Of a stretch of DNA of 64,000 nt, positions 47,031-57,750 are shown piece by piece; within the stretch, counting starts at the first letter, position 1; each line of letters starts with the position of its first letter. The notes below the pieces were generated by a model. That model saw nothing but the letters and a program-made list of their open reading frames with translations. It was not told the origin of the DNA and did no database searches. The translations under genes were made by a program, and so were the position numbers. The DNA comes from Ignatzschineria larvae DSM 13226 (GTDB lineage: Bacteria > Pseudomonadota > Gammaproteobacteria > Cardiobacteriales > Wohlfahrtiimonadaceae), in NCBI RefSeq assembly GCF_038500265.1, contig NZ_CP150637.1, forward strand, positions 2,412,501 to 2,476,500, given 5' to 3'.

Positions 47031-47081
47031 GAATTATTATATCGGAAGCGCGAGCGTTATTGAGGCTAGGAAGAGGGAGCT

Positions 47082-48350
47082 ATGCAAAAAAAAGAGATTG
47101 TAGTTTTAGGGGGCGGAGTTGCGGGTTTAGAATTTATTTATCGATTAGCGCGGCAGGATCGTGGAAAACTATTTAATTTAACACTGATTGATCGTAATGA
47201 GTTGCATATATGGAAACCGATGCTTCATACCTTTGCGGCGGGTAGTCAGTCAGCAGATGAACAGAGCATGCTATTTTTAGCACAAGCTAAACGGCATGGG
47301 TTTATCTATCAGCCAGGAACGGTAGACAATATCGATCGAGAGACAAGAGAAATCACGTTAGCAGCCCATTATGATGACACCAATGAAGAGATTTTACCTG
47401 TTAGAACAGTGCATTATGATTATCTGATTGTCGCAATGGGAAGTCAGAGTAATGACTTTGGGATTAAAGGCGTTAAAGAATTTGCAAGTAAAGTTGATGA
47501 TCTGCATAGCGCGCTGGAATTTCGCCGAGTTTTTGCGGATCAGTTGATGCGTTCAGCGCTTTTAAAGCAAAAACATCATCTGATTATTGTGGGTGCCGGC
47601 GCTACCGGGGTTGAGTTAAGCGGTGAGCTCATCGATCAGCTTAAAATTAGCTCAAGTTATAGCAATGAAGATTTGATGCAATATATGGATATCACTGTTA
47701 TTCAGGCAGATGATCGTGTACTTCCCACATTTAAACCCTCCATTAGTGAATCGGTACGGCAATCAATGGAAAAAATCGGTGTGAAAGTCTTGCTCTCTAC
47801 TTCAGTTTCGGAAGTATTTGAAGATCATGTAGCACTTAAAGATGGTGAAACGCTTCCGGCGGATCGCGTGGTATGGACTGCGGGCATTAAAGCACCTGAT
47901 GTACTTAAAACGGTGAAAGATGCAGAGTTAACTAGAATCTCCCAGTTGATGGTAGACTCCTATTTTCGCGTATTGAATGATGATCGTATTTTTGCCATTG
48001 GCGATTGTGCTTATGTGAAAGAGGCACCATTAGCACCGACAGCGCAATCAGCATCGCAAGAAGCGCTCTATTTGAGTCAATATTTTGTGCAGATTATTGC
48101 CGGCAATCAATCGATGATTCCAGACTTTAAATATGTCGATCGAGGTTCGCTAGTGAGTATCGGTCAATATGCTTCTTTCGGAATGTTCGGTCGAAATACG
48201 GTATTCAAAGGTTTAGAATTTCGAGGGTTATCGGCAAAAGTGGCACATATTACACTCTATCGCCGACATCAGATGCGAATTTTAGGCATTTGGAGTGGTC
48301 TTTGCGCTTGGTGTGCCGATCAGTTCCGCCGTTGGGCTAAAACCCGTTAG
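47082..48350 (+). CDS. ndh: Type II NADH dehydrogenase
   Basis: A 422-residue flavoprotein with two Rossmann motifs: FAD site VVLGGGVAGLEF (about 6-17) and NADH site IIVGAGATGVELSGEL (about 168-183). The segment RIFAIGDCAYV near 305 is the second FAD contact. The basic, aromatic C-terminus anchors it at the cytosolic face of the membrane. It passes electrons from NADH to quinone without pumping protons. Gram-negative Ndh length is usual (about 430). Confidence 0.93.
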   Translation: MQKKEIVVLGGGVAGLEFIYRLARQDRGKLFNLTLIDRNELHIWKPMLHTFAAGSQSADEQSMLFLAQAKRHGFIYQPGTVDNIDRETREITLAAHYDDTNEEILPVRTVHYDYLIVAMGSQSNDFGIKGVKEFASKVDDLHSALEFRRVFADQLMRSALLKQKHHLIIVGAGATGVELSGELIDQLKISSSYSNEDLMQYMDITVIQADDRVLPTFKPSISESVRQSMEKIGVKVLLSTSVSEVFEDHVALKDGETLPADRVVWTAGIKAPDVLKTVKDAELTRISQLMVDSYFRVLNDDRIFAIGDCAYVKEAPLAPTAQSASQEALYLSQYFVQIIAGNQSMIPDFKYVDRGSLVSIGQYASFGMFGRNTVFKGLEFRGLSAKVAHITLYRRHQMRILGIWSGLCAWCADQFRRWAKTR

Positions 48351-48379
48351 TTGTATATTGGGATATTATAAGACATCAC

Positions 48380-48412
48380 AAAAAAAGACCCAGTTACATT
48401 ATGTAACTGGGT
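48380..48412 (-). terminator. Terminator of cysK (minus strand)
   Basis: ACCCAGTTACAT pairs with ATGTAACTGGGT; read on the minus strand it is followed by seven T. It may also end ndh weakly on the plus strand. Confidence 0.88.
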
Positions 48413-48467
48413 AAAATGTGAACGTTTAAAAGGAGGAATAAACGGTTCTCTTTTAATATGGGGATGA

Positions 48468-49403
48468 TTATTCTTTTTCAAAGAGCGGCGTTGAAAGATA
48501 TTTTTCACCACTATCAGGCAGAATGACGACGATATTTTTCCCTTTATTCTCTGCGCGTTTCGCCACTTCGACGGCGGCTTTAATAGCAGCACTTGAAGAG
48601 ATCCCGACGAGCAATCCCTCTGTTGCGGCTACCTCTTTAGCCAATTCAAATGCCTCGCTATCAGAGATGGTAATCACTTCATCATAGACTTTAGTATCGA
48701 GTGTCTCAGGAATGAAGCCCGCACCGATTCCTTGAATCTTATGGGGACCTGCTGTGCCTTTTGATAGAACCGGGGAAGATTCAGGTTCAACGGCAATCAC
48801 TTGGATCTTAGGATTTTGGGCTTTGAGATATTCCCCGATCCCGGTAATTGTACCGCCGGTACCAATCCCCGCGATGACGATATCCACTTTCCCTTCGGTA
48901 TCATTCCAAATTTCAGGACCTGTTGTTTCACGATGTGCTTTGGGATTTGCCGGATTAACAAACTGCCCAAGAATCACCGCATTAGGAATTTCCTTCGCTA
49001 ATTCATCCGCACGACCAATAGCCCCTTTCATCCCTTTAGCCCCTTCAGTGAGCACTAATTCTGCGCCATAGGCTTTCAGGAGATTTCGGCGCTCGATACT
49101 CATTGTTTCAGGCATTGTGAGGATAATACGGTAACCTTTCGCTGCCGCAACGGAGGCTAAACCAATGCCGGTATTGCCGCTAGTTGGTTCGATAATCACC
49201 GATCCTTTTTTGAGAATGCCCGCTTTTTCTGCAGTGTCGATCATCGCAAAGGCAATCCGATCTTTCACGCTACCTGCGGGATTCAGGTATTCAAGCTTCC
49301 CTAATAATGGTGTAGAAAGGCCTTGCTCACGAGAAAAGCGATTCAATTGTAATAAGGGTGTGTTACCAATGAGTTCAGTTAAGCTTGCGTAAATTTTAGC
49401 CAT
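48468..49403 (-). CDS. cysK: Cysteine synthase A (O-acetylserine sulfhydrylase)
   Basis: A 311-residue PLP enzyme. The lysine is in [14 protein letters not shown] (about 35-48), the substrate loop [10 protein letters not shown] (about 69-78) and the phosphate loop [10 protein letters not shown] (about 175-184). It makes cysteine from O-acetylserine and sulfide. RBS GAGAGGAA lies before the ATG. A divergent Rrf2-family gene stands 227 nt away and is its likely regulator. Confidence 0.95.
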   Translation of the reverse strand: MAKIYASLTELIGNTPLLQLNRFSREQGLSTPLLGKLEYLNPAGSVKDRIAFAMIDTAEKAGILKKGSVIIEPTSGNTGIGLASVAAAKGYRIILTMPETMSIERRNLLKAYGAELVLTEGAKGMKGAIGRADELAKEIPNAVILGQFVNPANPKAHRETTGPEIWNDTEGKVDIVIAGIGTGGTITGIGEYLKAQNPKIQVIAVEPESSPVLSKGTAGPHKIQGIGAGFIPETLDTKVYDEVITISDSEAFELAKEVAATEGLLVGISSSAAIKAAVEVAKRAENKGKNIVVILPDSGEKYLSTPLFEKE

Positions 49404-49630
49404 AATGTGGATTCCTCTCTAAAATGTGATAATCATCGGGTCATCTAAAAATGAGTTGACGGATATTAGTCATACCTATAATATATGTTTTATGTGTATT
49501 AATCTAACAATATCAGTTTATTTCGCTTATTGTCAATGATATTCACAAGCAGCAGGACTCTTTCTAACTTTTGTAGTTTTCTTTATGGAATCGGTCTTGC
49601 TACTTTAAACCTTATCTATTAGGAGATCTT

Positions 49631-50071
49631 ATGAAATTATCTGCCAAATCTCGTTATGCTTTAGCCTCATTGGTGAAGATGGCGCTCGTTCATCAAGCCC
49701 AGCCGACGGTGACTGTACTCGAGATTGCTGAAACATTGGAAATCTCTAAGATCTATCTTGAGCGTATCTTCTCCGAATTACGTCGTGGCGAAGTGGTCGG
49801 TTCTATTAAAGGATCGCAAGGGGGCTACTATTTAACAAAAGCACCCAATGAAATAACCTTATATGAAATTCTTGCAAGTGTGGAGCCCGCGCTATTTGCC
49901 ACTAATGATGCAACGGTAGAGACGACTGCGCCGAAAATTGAGCGTGCGCTGACAGCGGTTGTTTATGAACCGATGCACACTACATTAGAAACCTTACTGA
50001 AAGGCATTACCCTCTCTGACATCGCATTACAAGCGCAAGGGGAAGAGGGGAATTATATGTATTATCTGTAA
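49631..50071 (+). CDS. Rrf2-family regulator without cluster cysteines
   Basis: A 146-residue winged-helix protein of the Rrf2 family (MKLSAKSRYALASLVKMA; EIAETLEISKIYLERIFSEL at about 35-54; GSQGGYYL near 68). It contains no cysteine at all, so it cannot hold the Fe-S cluster of IscR or NsrR. The same applies to CymR of Firmicutes, which represses cysteine genes together with CysK. Being divergent from cysK, it is probably a CymR-like cysteine-metabolism repressor (inference). Confidence 0.9.
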   Translation: MKLSAKSRYALASLVKMALVHQAQPTVTVLEIAETLEISKIYLERIFSELRRGEVVGSIKGSQGGYYLTKAPNEITLYEILASVEPALFATNDATVETTAPKIERALTAVVYEPMHTTLETLLKGITLSDIALQAQGEEGNYMYYL

Positions 50072-50129
50072 GCGCAATCGTTAGCCAATTGTTAGCAGAT
50101 TGTTAGCAGATTGCTATTCGTCATTGAAG

Positions 50130-50164
50130 AAAACCCGATATCTGTAGAAGATACCGGGTTTTTG
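50130..50164. terminator. Bidirectional terminator between rrf2 and gyrA
   Basis: AAACCCGATATCT and AGATACCGGGTTT pair with one mismatch; TTTTGTG follows on the plus strand and TTTTCTTC on the minus strand. It serves the two convergent genes. Confidence 0.8.
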
Positions 50165-50222
50165 TGTTAATGGGCAACTATTAAGATAATGTTTTAAGTA
50201 TTACGTTATCCGAATCTTCAGC

Positions 50223-52847
50223 TTAGTTCTCTTCTATGATTTCAATTGTTTCAATGACTGCTTCAACTTCGATGATTGTTTCACCTTCAGTCTCAGTATC
50301 ATCACAGCAATCTGCATCATTTTCTTCAATACGACTCATACCGACTAAGGTATCACCCTCATCTAAGCGAATGAGACGAACGCCTTGGGTATTTCGGCCT
50401 AAGATGGAAACTTCATCCACGCAGGTACGTACCAAAACGCCATTAGAAGAGATGAGCATTACTTCATCATGATCTTCAACGATACAAGCACCAATAATCT
50501 GGCCATTTCGTTCGGATGTTTGGATACCGATGACCCCTTTACCGCCTCGATTACGTTTAGTAAATTCAGCAATCGGTGTCCGTTTACCATAACCATGTTC
50601 TGTGGCAATGAGGACAACGGCCTCTTCATCAGCGAGCATCATGGTAATGACGAATTGCCCTTCAGAGAGTGAAATACCTTTTACCCCACGAGAGCTTCGA
50701 CCCATAGCGCGTACATTCTCTTCACTAAAGCGATTGACAAGCCCTGTATTGGTGAAGAGCATAATATCGTCTTGACCATTGGTAATTTGTGTTCCGATCA
50801 GCTCATCACCCTCATCAAGATTGACGGCAATCAATCCGCTTGATCGTTGGCTGGCAAAACTTGAGAGAACGGTTTTCTTCACAACCCCATATTTAGTGGC
50901 CATAAAGATATAACGATCATCATCATAACTATCTACCGGGAGAATAGAGGTAATACGCTCATCTGTTTCTAAGGGAAGGAAGTTAATAATGGGACGACCA
51001 CTTGCACCACGACCTGCTTCCGGCAATTCAAAGGCGCGGAGCCAATAAACCTTACCGTAAGAGGAGAAGCACATAAGCTGTGCATGGGTGCTGACGACCA
51101 TTAAATGTTCTACATCATCCTCATCGACCACTTTAGCGGCAGATTTACCACGACCGCCACGACGTTGAGCACGATACTCATCGAGTTTTTGATATTTGAT
51201 ATAACCTCGGCGCGAGAGTGTAACAACTACATCTTCTTCGGCGATCAGATCTTCAAGGTTGATATCTTCGGCAGCTGCGCGAATTTCTGTACGGCGAGCA
51301 TCGCCAAAATTGTCCCGAATATCGGTAAGTTCTTCTTCAATTACTTCCCGTAAACGATCAGGATTAGTGAGGATTTCAATCAATTCACGAATAGTATCTA
51401 ATAACCCACGATACTCTTCTAAAATCTTATCTTGTTCAAGGCCGGTTAAGCGTTGGAGGCGCATATCAAGGATCGCTTGCGCCTGCTCTTCTGAAAGACG
51501 ATATTCACTACCGATTAAGCCCACATTTTCTAAACCATCAGGCGTTGTTTTGAGCTCTGCGGCTCTCTCTAACATAGCCCCTACACCGCCAGGTTCCCAA
51601 GTGCGAGCGAGCATACGCTCTTTTGCTTCAGCACCGGTTGCAGAGGTCCGAATGAGTTGAATCATCTCATCGATATTCGCAAGAGCCACAGTGAGCCCCT
51701 CTAATAGATGAGCGCGAGCGCGGGCTTTTTTGAGATCAAAAATCGTCCGGCGTGTAATGACTTCTTGACGATGTAGTAAGAAGGCTTCTAAGACTTCTTT
51801 GAGATTTAAAAGCTTCGGCTGACCACGATCGATCGCCACCATATTGATCCCAAAGCTGGATTGAAGTGCTGTATGTTTGAAGAGTTGGTTGAGGATTACT
51901 TCCCCCATTTCACCACGACGCAGTTCAATGACAATACGCATCCCATCTTTATCTGACTCATCGCGTAAGCCATCTGGCGCAATGCCTTCGATGATCTTTT
52001 CTCGATAGAGTTCTACGATTCGTTCAATGAGGCGAGCTTTATTTACCTGATAAGGGAGCTCTGTGATGATAATGACATCGCGTCCCCGTTTTTCATCGTG
52101 TTCTATTTCAGCTTTTGCCCGAATAATCACGCGGCCTCGGCCGGTGTGGTAAGCCTCACGAATTCCTTTGGTACCATTGATAATCCCTGCTGTTGGGAAA
52201 TCTGGCGCAGGAATATATTGCATCAGTTCATCAATAGTGAGCTCTGAATTGTGTAAGAGCGCAAGTGACGCGTTAATGGTTTCGGTAAGATTGTGTGGCG
52301 GAATATTCGTCGCCATCCCTACGGCAATCCCGGAAGAACCATTGACTAATAAGTTCGGAATTCGCGTGGGTAATACAGAAGGTTCACTCTCTGATTCATC
52401 ATAGTTAGGGACAAAGTCGACCGTCTCTTTCTCGATATCTTGCAGTAAGGCTTCTGCGATTTTACTCATTCGCACTTCGGTATAACGCATTGCTGCGGCT
52501 GAGTCGCCATCGATAGAACCGAAGTTCCCTTGGCCATCAATAAGCATATAACGGAGCGAGAAATCTTGTGCCATTCGCACAACAGAGTCATAAATTGCTG
52601 AATCCCCGTGTGGATGGTATTTACCCATCACATCCCCGACGATACGGGCAGATTTTTTGTAGGGTTTATTCCAATGATTACTCGTTTGATTCATTGAATG
52701 TAAAATACGGCGATGTACCGGCTTGAGTCCATCGCGCACATCCGGTAGCGCACGACCTATAATGACACTCATCGCATAATCGAGATAGGAGCTTCTCATC
52801 TCCTCTTCTAAACTAATCGGGACAATCTCTTTGGCAAACTCACTCAT
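50223..52847 (-). CDS. gyrA: DNA gyrase subunit A
   Basis: An 874-residue GyrA when started at ATG 52847 ([20 protein letters not shown]), where GAGAAGG lies upstream; a start at 52868 would add seven residues. The catalytic tyrosine is in [12 protein letters not shown] near 122. The quinolone-determining segment reads [17 protein letters not shown], with Ser and Asp at the E. coli 83 and 87 positions, i.e. the sensitive form. The C-terminal half holds six GyrA-box type repeats ([13 protein letters not shown] is box 1), ending in an acidic tail. Single gene with its own terminator. Confidence 0.97.
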   Translation of the reverse strand: MSEFAKEIVPISLEEEMRSSYLDYAMSVIIGRALPDVRDGLKPVHRRILHSMNQTSNHWNKPYKKSARIVGDVMGKYHPHGDSAIYDSVVRMAQDFSLRYMLIDGQGNFGSIDGDSAAAMRYTEVRMSKIAEALLQDIEKETVDFVPNYDESESEPSVLPTRIPNLLVNGSSGIAVGMATNIPPHNLTETINASLALLHNSELTIDELMQYIPAPDFPTAGIINGTKGIREAYHTGRGRVIIRAKAEIEHDEKRGRDVIIITELPYQVNKARLIERIVELYREKIIEGIAPDGLRDESDKDGMRIVIELRRGEMGEVILNQLFKHTALQSSFGINMVAIDRGQPKLLNLKEVLEAFLLHRQEVITRRTIFDLKKARARAHLLEGLTVALANIDEMIQLIRTSATGAEAKERMLARTWEPGGVGAMLERAAELKTTPDGLENVGLIGSEYRLSEEQAQAILDMRLQRLTGLEQDKILEEYRGLLDTIRELIEILTNPDRLREVIEEELTDIRDNFGDARRTEIRAAAEDINLEDLIAEEDVVVTLSRRGYIKYQKLDEYRAQRRGGRGKSAAKVVDEDDVEHLMVVSTHAQLMCFSSYGKVYWLRAFELPEAGRGASGRPIINFLPLETDERITSILPVDSYDDDRYIFMATKYGVVKKTVLSSFASQRSSGLIAVNLDEGDELIGTQITNGQDDIMLFTNTGLVNRFSEENVRAMGRSSRGVKGISLSEGQFVITMMLADEEAVVLIATEHGYGKRTPIAEFTKRNRGGKGVIGIQTSERNGQIIGACIVEDHDEVMLISSNGVLVRTCVDEVSILGRNTQGVRLIRLDEGDTLVGMSRIEENDADCCDDTETEGETIIEVEAVIETIEIIEEN

Positions 52848-52868
52848 TGAACCAACCTTCTCAAACAA

Positions 52869-53212
52869 TATTATAAAAATATAGAACTAATGTAGAAAAT
52901 AACAGCCGATTATAACATGTTTTGCTAATTAATTCGCCGGTTTGTAAGAGAAAATAGCGGAATATTGATCTATTTATCTCTACTAATATCCCCCTACGTG
53001 TTTTAATAAAAATAGCTTAAAATCGATTATTTGCCGAATATTTCGAAATAAGAGAAATAGGAGACGTAAATAACCTTAAAAATAGATGACTTCTTTCTTA
53101 AAATTGGGCATAAAAGTTGATAGGATTGATCAATGTCAGAAATTGATAAATAGAAGTCAAAATCAGCAGCTAGAAAATAGGTAAATGATCATAGAGGATA
53201 AATGAGAGAGAT
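52869..53212 (+). other. 344-nt divergent intergenic region gyrA/lptM
   Basis: AT-rich, no gene. It must hold the gyrA promoter on the minus strand and that of the lipoprotein-lysA pair on the plus strand. I see no clear operator. Confidence 0.4.
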
Positions 53213-53485
53213 ATGAGCAAGGGACAGGTTCAAGCAGATACAAATGAGTATGGCACACATAATATGAAGCGTTATCTGAAGGGCATTATGATTCTTGCCA
53301 TCGGATTGAGTCTAGCAGGCTGCGGTCAAACGGGGGGGCTTTTCCTGGTGGAGAGTGAAGCGGAATATAACGAAGGGCACTTTATGCTTCCTTATCGTGG
53401 CGATGATAAAGCATCGGCATCGATAGAATCTGAAAATCAGCTAGATACGACCAATGATCTACCGAATCACAACACAGCACAATAA
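53213..53485 (+). CDS. lptM: Small lipoprotein (LptM/YifL-like) upstream of lysA
   Basis: A 90-residue small lipoprotein. From the inner ATG at 53264 it reads MKRYLKGIMILAIGLSLAGC, a good lipoprotein signal with lipobox LAGC; from 53213 the n-region would be 17 residues longer. The outer ATG has GAGAG upstream while the inner one lacks an RBS, so the true start is open. LptM-like lipoproteins sit just before lysA in many proteobacteria and help mature the LptD/LptE complex. The stop overlaps the lysA start (TAATG). Confidence 0.75.
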   Translation: MSKGQVQADTNEYGTHNMKRYLKGIMILAIGLSLAGCGQTGGLFLVESEAEYNEGHFMLPYRGDDKASASIESENQLDTTNDLPNHNTAQ

Positions 53486-54732
53486 TGAGATCAATAATGA
53501 AAGATACAATGAATAATGTAGAATTAACCCAAATTGCACACACTTTCCAAACGCCTCTATATCTCTATGATGCCGCGCAAATTGAAGCGAATTACCAAGC
53601 GTATCGACAAGGTTTTGGCGATTATCCTCATCTGATCTGTTATGCGGTAAAGGCGAATAGCAATCTCTCTATTTTACAATTACTAGCGAAAATGGGTTCT
53701 GGTTTTGATATTGTCTCGCAAGGGGAGCTCAAACGGGTATTAGCCGCCGGAGGGGATCCGAAAAAGGTGGTCTATTCCGGTGTTGGAAAACGCCGGGAAG
53801 ATCTTGTTTTTGCCCTTAAAGCAGGGATTGGTTGTTTTAATATCGAATCGATCGCTGAGATTCACCTTTTAAATGCAGTTGCGACAGAGTTAAATATCAA
53901 AGCACCGGTTTCATTGCGGATTAATCCGAATGTCGATGCTAAGACCCATCCTTATATCTCAACAGGATTAAAAGAGAATAAATTTGGCATTCGAATGGAA
54001 GAGGCTTTTGAACTCTATCAGATGATGGCAACCATGCCGGCACTTATGATCGAGGGGATGGATTTTCATATTGGCTCGCAACTGACTGATATTAGTCCTT
54101 ATGCCGAAGCTTTAGATGTAACGCTTGCCCTGATTGATCGTTTAGCGGAAGCAGGTATTACCCTTAAACACCTTGATATGGGCGGTGGTTTAGGTATTCA
54201 GTATGAAGATGAAATATTAATCGATCCCGCTGATTGGATCGCACTTGCGATCGAGAAAATCGGTGCGCGTTCTTTAAAATTGGTGATTGAACCGGGGCGT
54301 TCTATCGTCGGTAATGCCGGGATACTTATTACTGAAGTCATTCTTACCAAAGAGAACGAGGGAAAACATTTTGCGGTTGTGGATGCGGCGATGAATGACC
54401 TTATTCGCCCGGCGCTCTATGATGCGTGGATGGAGATTCGTAATCTCAGCGATACGGCACAGAATCCGGCAGATATTAAGTCATACGATATTGTCGGCCC
54501 TATTTGTGAAACTGGGGATTTTCTTGGAAAAAATAGAATGCTCGCCCTTAAAGCCGGAGATTATCTGATGGTTAAAGATGCCGGCGCTTATGGTTTTGCA
54601 ATGGCTTCTAATTATAACTCTCGCGGTCGTGCCGCAGAAGTATTGCTACAAGATGGTAAAGCACGCCTTATCAGAACACGGGAAACTGAAGAATCTCTCT
54701 TTGAATTAGAGATAGCGCATTTAGTGAGGTAG
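53485..54732 (+). CDS. lysA: Diaminopimelate decarboxylase
   Basis: A 415-residue fold-type III PLP enzyme. PLP lysine in CYAVKANSNL (about 52-61), FHIGSQ near 194, the glycine-rich GGGLGIQYE near 233 and EPGRSIVGNAG near 272 are present; CETGDF near 340 carries the active-site cysteine. It makes L-lysine from meso-diaminopimelate, the last step of lysine synthesis. It overlaps the lipoprotein gene by one base. The usual next gene, dapF, is missing here; a terminator follows instead. Confidence 0.95.
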   Translation: MRSIMKDTMNNVELTQIAHTFQTPLYLYDAAQIEANYQAYRQGFGDYPHLICYAVKANSNLSILQLLAKMGSGFDIVSQGELKRVLAAGGDPKKVVYSGVGKRREDLVFALKAGIGCFNIESIAEIHLLNAVATELNIKAPVSLRINPNVDAKTHPYISTGLKENKFGIRMEEAFELYQMMATMPALMIEGMDFHIGSQLTDISPYAEALDVTLALIDRLAEAGITLKHLDMGGGLGIQYEDEILIDPADWIALAIEKIGARSLKLVIEPGRSIVGNAGILITEVILTKENEGKHFAVVDAAMNDLIRPALYDAWMEIRNLSDTAQNPADIKSYDIVGPICETGDFLGKNRMLALKAGDYLMVKDAGAYGFAMASNYNSRGRAAEVLLQDGKARLIRTRETEESLFELEIAHLVR

Positions 54733-54770
54733 TCTATTACCTGAACTGGCTATCAAAGTTTCAATATTAG

Positions 54771-54804
54771 AACCCTCTACTTAACTGGAGAGGGTTTTGT
54801 TTTT
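54771..54804 (+). terminator. lysA terminator
   Basis: AACCCTCT pairs with AGAGGGTT around ACTTAACTGG; TTGTTTTT follows. Confidence 0.85.
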
Positions 54805-54880
54805 CGTTTTCCTAAAAGTGTAAAACTCAGCGTCATAGACAGATCTAAAAAGAGATGTTTAGAAGGGGCAATGGTTTTTC

Positions 54881-54905
54881 AACTGTTCGGAATTTCCGAA
54901 CAGTT
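54881..54905. promoter_or_regulatory. Perfect 25-bp palindrome upstream of queA
   Basis: AACTGTTCGGAA, central T, TTCCGAACAGTT: 12-bp arms with no mismatch. No T-run follows on either strand, so it is unlike a terminator and more like a protein-binding site. It lies 186 nt before queA. Confidence 0.6.
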
Positions 54906-55090
54906 CAAACAGAAGGCGTTAGGCAGTTTTTTAGAAATATCACCCATTATAATTTAGAGATCAATATCTCTAATCTATCCATTCCAATTTCCGTTTCCTT
55001 TTTGCGTAGGCAGGGCGTAGAATAACGCTCTATGAATTGCTCAGAATGATCGCTCAAGATGGGCTTGCTTGAAGGTTTAAGGATTATACA

Positions 55091-56125
55091 ATGTTGAAAC
55101 TCTCTGATTATGATTATCATCTTCCCGAAGAATTGATTGCCCAGTTTCCGCCGAAAGTGCGGGGGACCTCTCGTCTTTTAGTGCCTAAAGCGGGCGAGAT
55201 TTATGATCATACTTTTGAAGATCTAATCGATTATTTAGAACCGGGAGATCGGATTGTAATTAATAATACGCGCGTATTGCCGGCGCGGGTATTTGCCGAG
55301 AAAGAGACCGGTGGTAAGGTTGAAATTATGGTGGAGCGTCTTGTAAGTGAAACCGAAGTTTTAGCGCAAATTAAAGCAAGTAAAGCCTTAAAACCGGGTC
55401 AGAAAGTGATTATTGATGGAAAACCGCTGCTTGAGATGGTCGATCGTGATGAGGCATTTTTTTTGTTAAAAACGATTGATGGTTCGCCTATTGCTACGAT
55501 TTTAGAGATTTATGGCCACTTGCCATTGCCGCCTTATATTACTCGAAGCGATGAAGAGTTAGATCAATCCCGTTATCAAACCGTCTTTAATAAAGAGGAG
55601 GGCGCGGTTGCGGCGCCGACAGCGGGTTTGCATTTTACAGCAGAATTTTTAGAGCGTATTAAAGCGAAGGGCATTGATGTTACTGAAATTACATTACACG
55701 TTGGAGCCGGTACATTTCAGCCGATTCGCACCGAAGATCTGAATGAGCATCAGATGCATAAAGAGTGGATCAATGTACCGCAATCGGCAGTGGATGATAT
55801 TGTAGCGACGAAAGTCGCAGGGAAGCGGGTGATTGCTATCGGAACAACGGCAGTGAGAGCCTTAGAGTCCGCGGCATTAACGGGGGAGTTGAAGCCCTTT
55901 GTGGGGGATACTAATATCTTTATTAAACCGGGTTTTGAATTTCGGGTGATTGATGGATTATTGACTAATTTTCATCTTCCTAAATCAACGCTCTTAGTGC
56001 TTGTCTCAACGCTAATGGGTAAATCTCGGATTGAAGAGATCTATCAACACGCGGTGAATGCTCATTATCGCTTCTTTAGTTATGGCGATAGTATGTTATT
56101 AATTCCGAGTTTAGATCAAAAATAG
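55091..56125 (+). CDS. queA: tRNA preQ1(34) S-adenosylmethionine ribosyltransferase-isomerase
   Basis: A 344-residue QueA of usual length (about 350). Typical parts: YHLPEELIAQFPP (about 9-21), NNTRVLPARVF, GAVAAPTAGLHFT near 175, HVGAGTFQP near 206, VIAIGTTAVRALES near 250 and LLTNFHLPKSTLL near 295. It moves ribose from S-adenosylmethionine to preQ1 in tRNA wobble position 34, giving epoxyqueuosine. The tgt gene, often next to queA, is not here. Confidence 0.96.
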   Translation: MLKLSDYDYHLPEELIAQFPPKVRGTSRLLVPKAGEIYDHTFEDLIDYLEPGDRIVINNTRVLPARVFAEKETGGKVEIMVERLVSETEVLAQIKASKALKPGQKVIIDGKPLLEMVDRDEAFFLLKTIDGSPIATILEIYGHLPLPPYITRSDEELDQSRYQTVFNKEEGAVAAPTAGLHFTAEFLERIKAKGIDVTEITLHVGAGTFQPIRTEDLNEHQMHKEWINVPQSAVDDIVATKVAGKRVIAIGTTAVRALESAALTGELKPFVGDTNIFIKPGFEFRVIDGLLTNFHLPKSTLLVLVSTLMGKSRIEEIYQHAVNAHYRFFSYGDSMLLIPSLDQK

Positions 56126-56203
56126 CTGGGTTAAAGAGATTCACAATCATTGGCAATCTCGGGTAAAATAGCCGGCTATTGATCGTTTAGAAGGAACGAA
56201 ATT

Positions 56204-57478
56204 GTGAATCGACGTTTAACTATGCAAGATGCGAAAACGCTGACGCTCTCCTCCTTAGGAGGCGCGTTAGAATTTTATGATTTTATTGTCTTTTTAACTT
56301 TTGCCTCTACGCTGAAAGTTCTCTTTTTCCCGGCAGAATCGCCTTTAGTGGCGACAATGATGACATACCTGACTTATGCGATTGCCTACTTTGTACGGCC
56401 ATTAAGTGGCATTGTGCTGGCACATTTTGGGGATTTGATTGGTCGGAAGAAAGTCTTTATGTTTTCGCTCTTTATGATGGCGATACCGACGCTCTGCATT
56501 GGTTTATTACCTACTTTTTCAACGGTGGGATATTTAGCGCCGGCGTTATTGCTTATGATGCGTATTTTACAAGGGGTTGCCTTAGGTGGAGAGGTTCCTA
56601 GTGCACACGTTTTTGTGACGGAGCACGTACCGAGGGAACGCTTTGGGATTGCCAATAGTGCGGTTGCCGCAGGTTTAACTTTTGGTGTTTTGATCGGCCA
56701 CTTTGTCTCTTCGATGATGAATCTCTCTTTTGATACGGTGGAAACGCTCGATTATGCGTGGCGTATCCCCTTTATTCTCGGCGGAGTTTTGGGATTATTA
56801 GCGGTTTATCTACGCCGTTATCTGCAAGAAACGCCGGTCTTTTTAGAGATGCAGCAGAAGAAAAAACTTCACGAAGGAATGCCGGTTCGCACAATTTTAC
56901 AGGATTTTAAATGGCAAACCTTTATCGCAACGCTAAGCACTTGGCTACTGATTACCGGCGTTGTCTTAGTGTTATTAGCGCCTAATTTGATGAAATCAGA
57001 TGTTTTTGGGATTGATGTGGCCTTTGTTAATAAAGCAGCCTTAGTGGCAACTTTTATGAATATCGTAGGAAGTCTTGCGGCAGGACTATTAGTGGATCGA
57101 ATGGGCTTACGTAAAACGCTCTTTGGTTTTGCCTTACTCCTTGCGGTGACGAGCTTTATCTTCTTCAATTCCCTTGAAAGTCAAGATCTCACAACGATCG
57201 GCATACTCTATGCGGTTGCCTCTTTCTTTTTAGGGATTGTTGCCTGTGTGCCGATGATTATCATTCGTCTCTTCCCGGCGGATGTGCGCTTAACGGGAAT
57301 GGGATTCTCTTATAATATCGGAAATGCCTTATTTGCCGGCCTTACAACTTTTTTAGTGCCGATTATTGCCGAGCATTTTCATCCGATGTTTATCGCATAC
57401 TATATCCTCTTCCTCTGTGCCCTTGGAATATTCTTAAGTATCTACCTCGGCAGTCGTCGTTTGCCTAAGTATATTTAA
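56204..57478 (+). CDS. MFS transporter, metabolite:H+ symporter (ProP/ShiA) type
   Basis: A 424-residue 12-helix transporter. The metabolite:H+ symporter signs are GALEFYDFIVFLTFA (about 20-34), FVRPLSGIVLAHFGDLIGRK (about 62-81) and RILQGVALGGEVPSA (about 120-134). The start is GTG with GAAGGAA upstream. Substrates in this family are small organic acids or osmolytes such as proline, betaine or shikimate; this one cannot be assigned. It stands 78 nt after queA and has its own terminator. Confidence 0.9.
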   Translation: MNRRLTMQDAKTLTLSSLGGALEFYDFIVFLTFASTLKVLFFPAESPLVATMMTYLTYAIAYFVRPLSGIVLAHFGDLIGRKKVFMFSLFMMAIPTLCIGLLPTFSTVGYLAPALLLMMRILQGVALGGEVPSAHVFVTEHVPRERFGIANSAVAAGLTFGVLIGHFVSSMMNLSFDTVETLDYAWRIPFILGGVLGLLAVYLRRYLQETPVFLEMQQKKKLHEGMPVRTILQDFKWQTFIATLSTWLLITGVVLVLLAPNLMKSDVFGIDVAFVNKAALVATFMNIVGSLAAGLLVDRMGLRKTLFGFALLLAVTSFIFFNSLESQDLTTIGILYAVASFFLGIVACVPMIIIRLFPADVRLTGMGFSYNIGNALFAGLTTFLVPIIAEHFHPMFIAYYILFLCALGIFLSIYLGSRRLPKYI

Positions 57479-57533
57479 GTCGATCAGAAGATCGGGATAT
57501 AAGTATAGAGAGCTCTATTTGATCGATATTTTC

Positions 57534-57567
57534 AAAGCCTATTCTGATAGTTCGGAATAGGCTTTTT
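57534..57567 (+). terminator. Terminator after MFS gene
   Basis: AAAGCCTATTC pairs with GAATAGGCTTT, followed by TTG. Confidence 0.88.
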
Positions 57568-57750
57568 GCTAATTAAACGAGCGAAATCATTGTGATTATC
57601 CTATATACATCAAAAAGCTGTTATTTTTATACCGGTAAATGTAAATTTTATTATATAACTAAATAGACTTATCAGCCCTATACAAGAGGCTATCTTGGTT
57701 TAGCTTATATGTTTAATAATCGTTGTTTGAGGATACTAGGAGGAAATTAG

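Larger units (their letters stand above)
54733..55090 (+). other. 358-nt region between lysA and queA
   Basis: Holds the lysA terminator and a perfect 25-bp palindrome. No gene. Confidence 0.5.

Noticed and set aside
48347-48592. Minus-strand frame of 81 codons overlapping the end of cysK
   Set aside because: It lies across the cysK end and its terminator in another frame; no RBS and no family.
50236-52404. Plus-strand frames opposite gyrA
   Set aside because: Shadows of the strong gyrA coding sequence.
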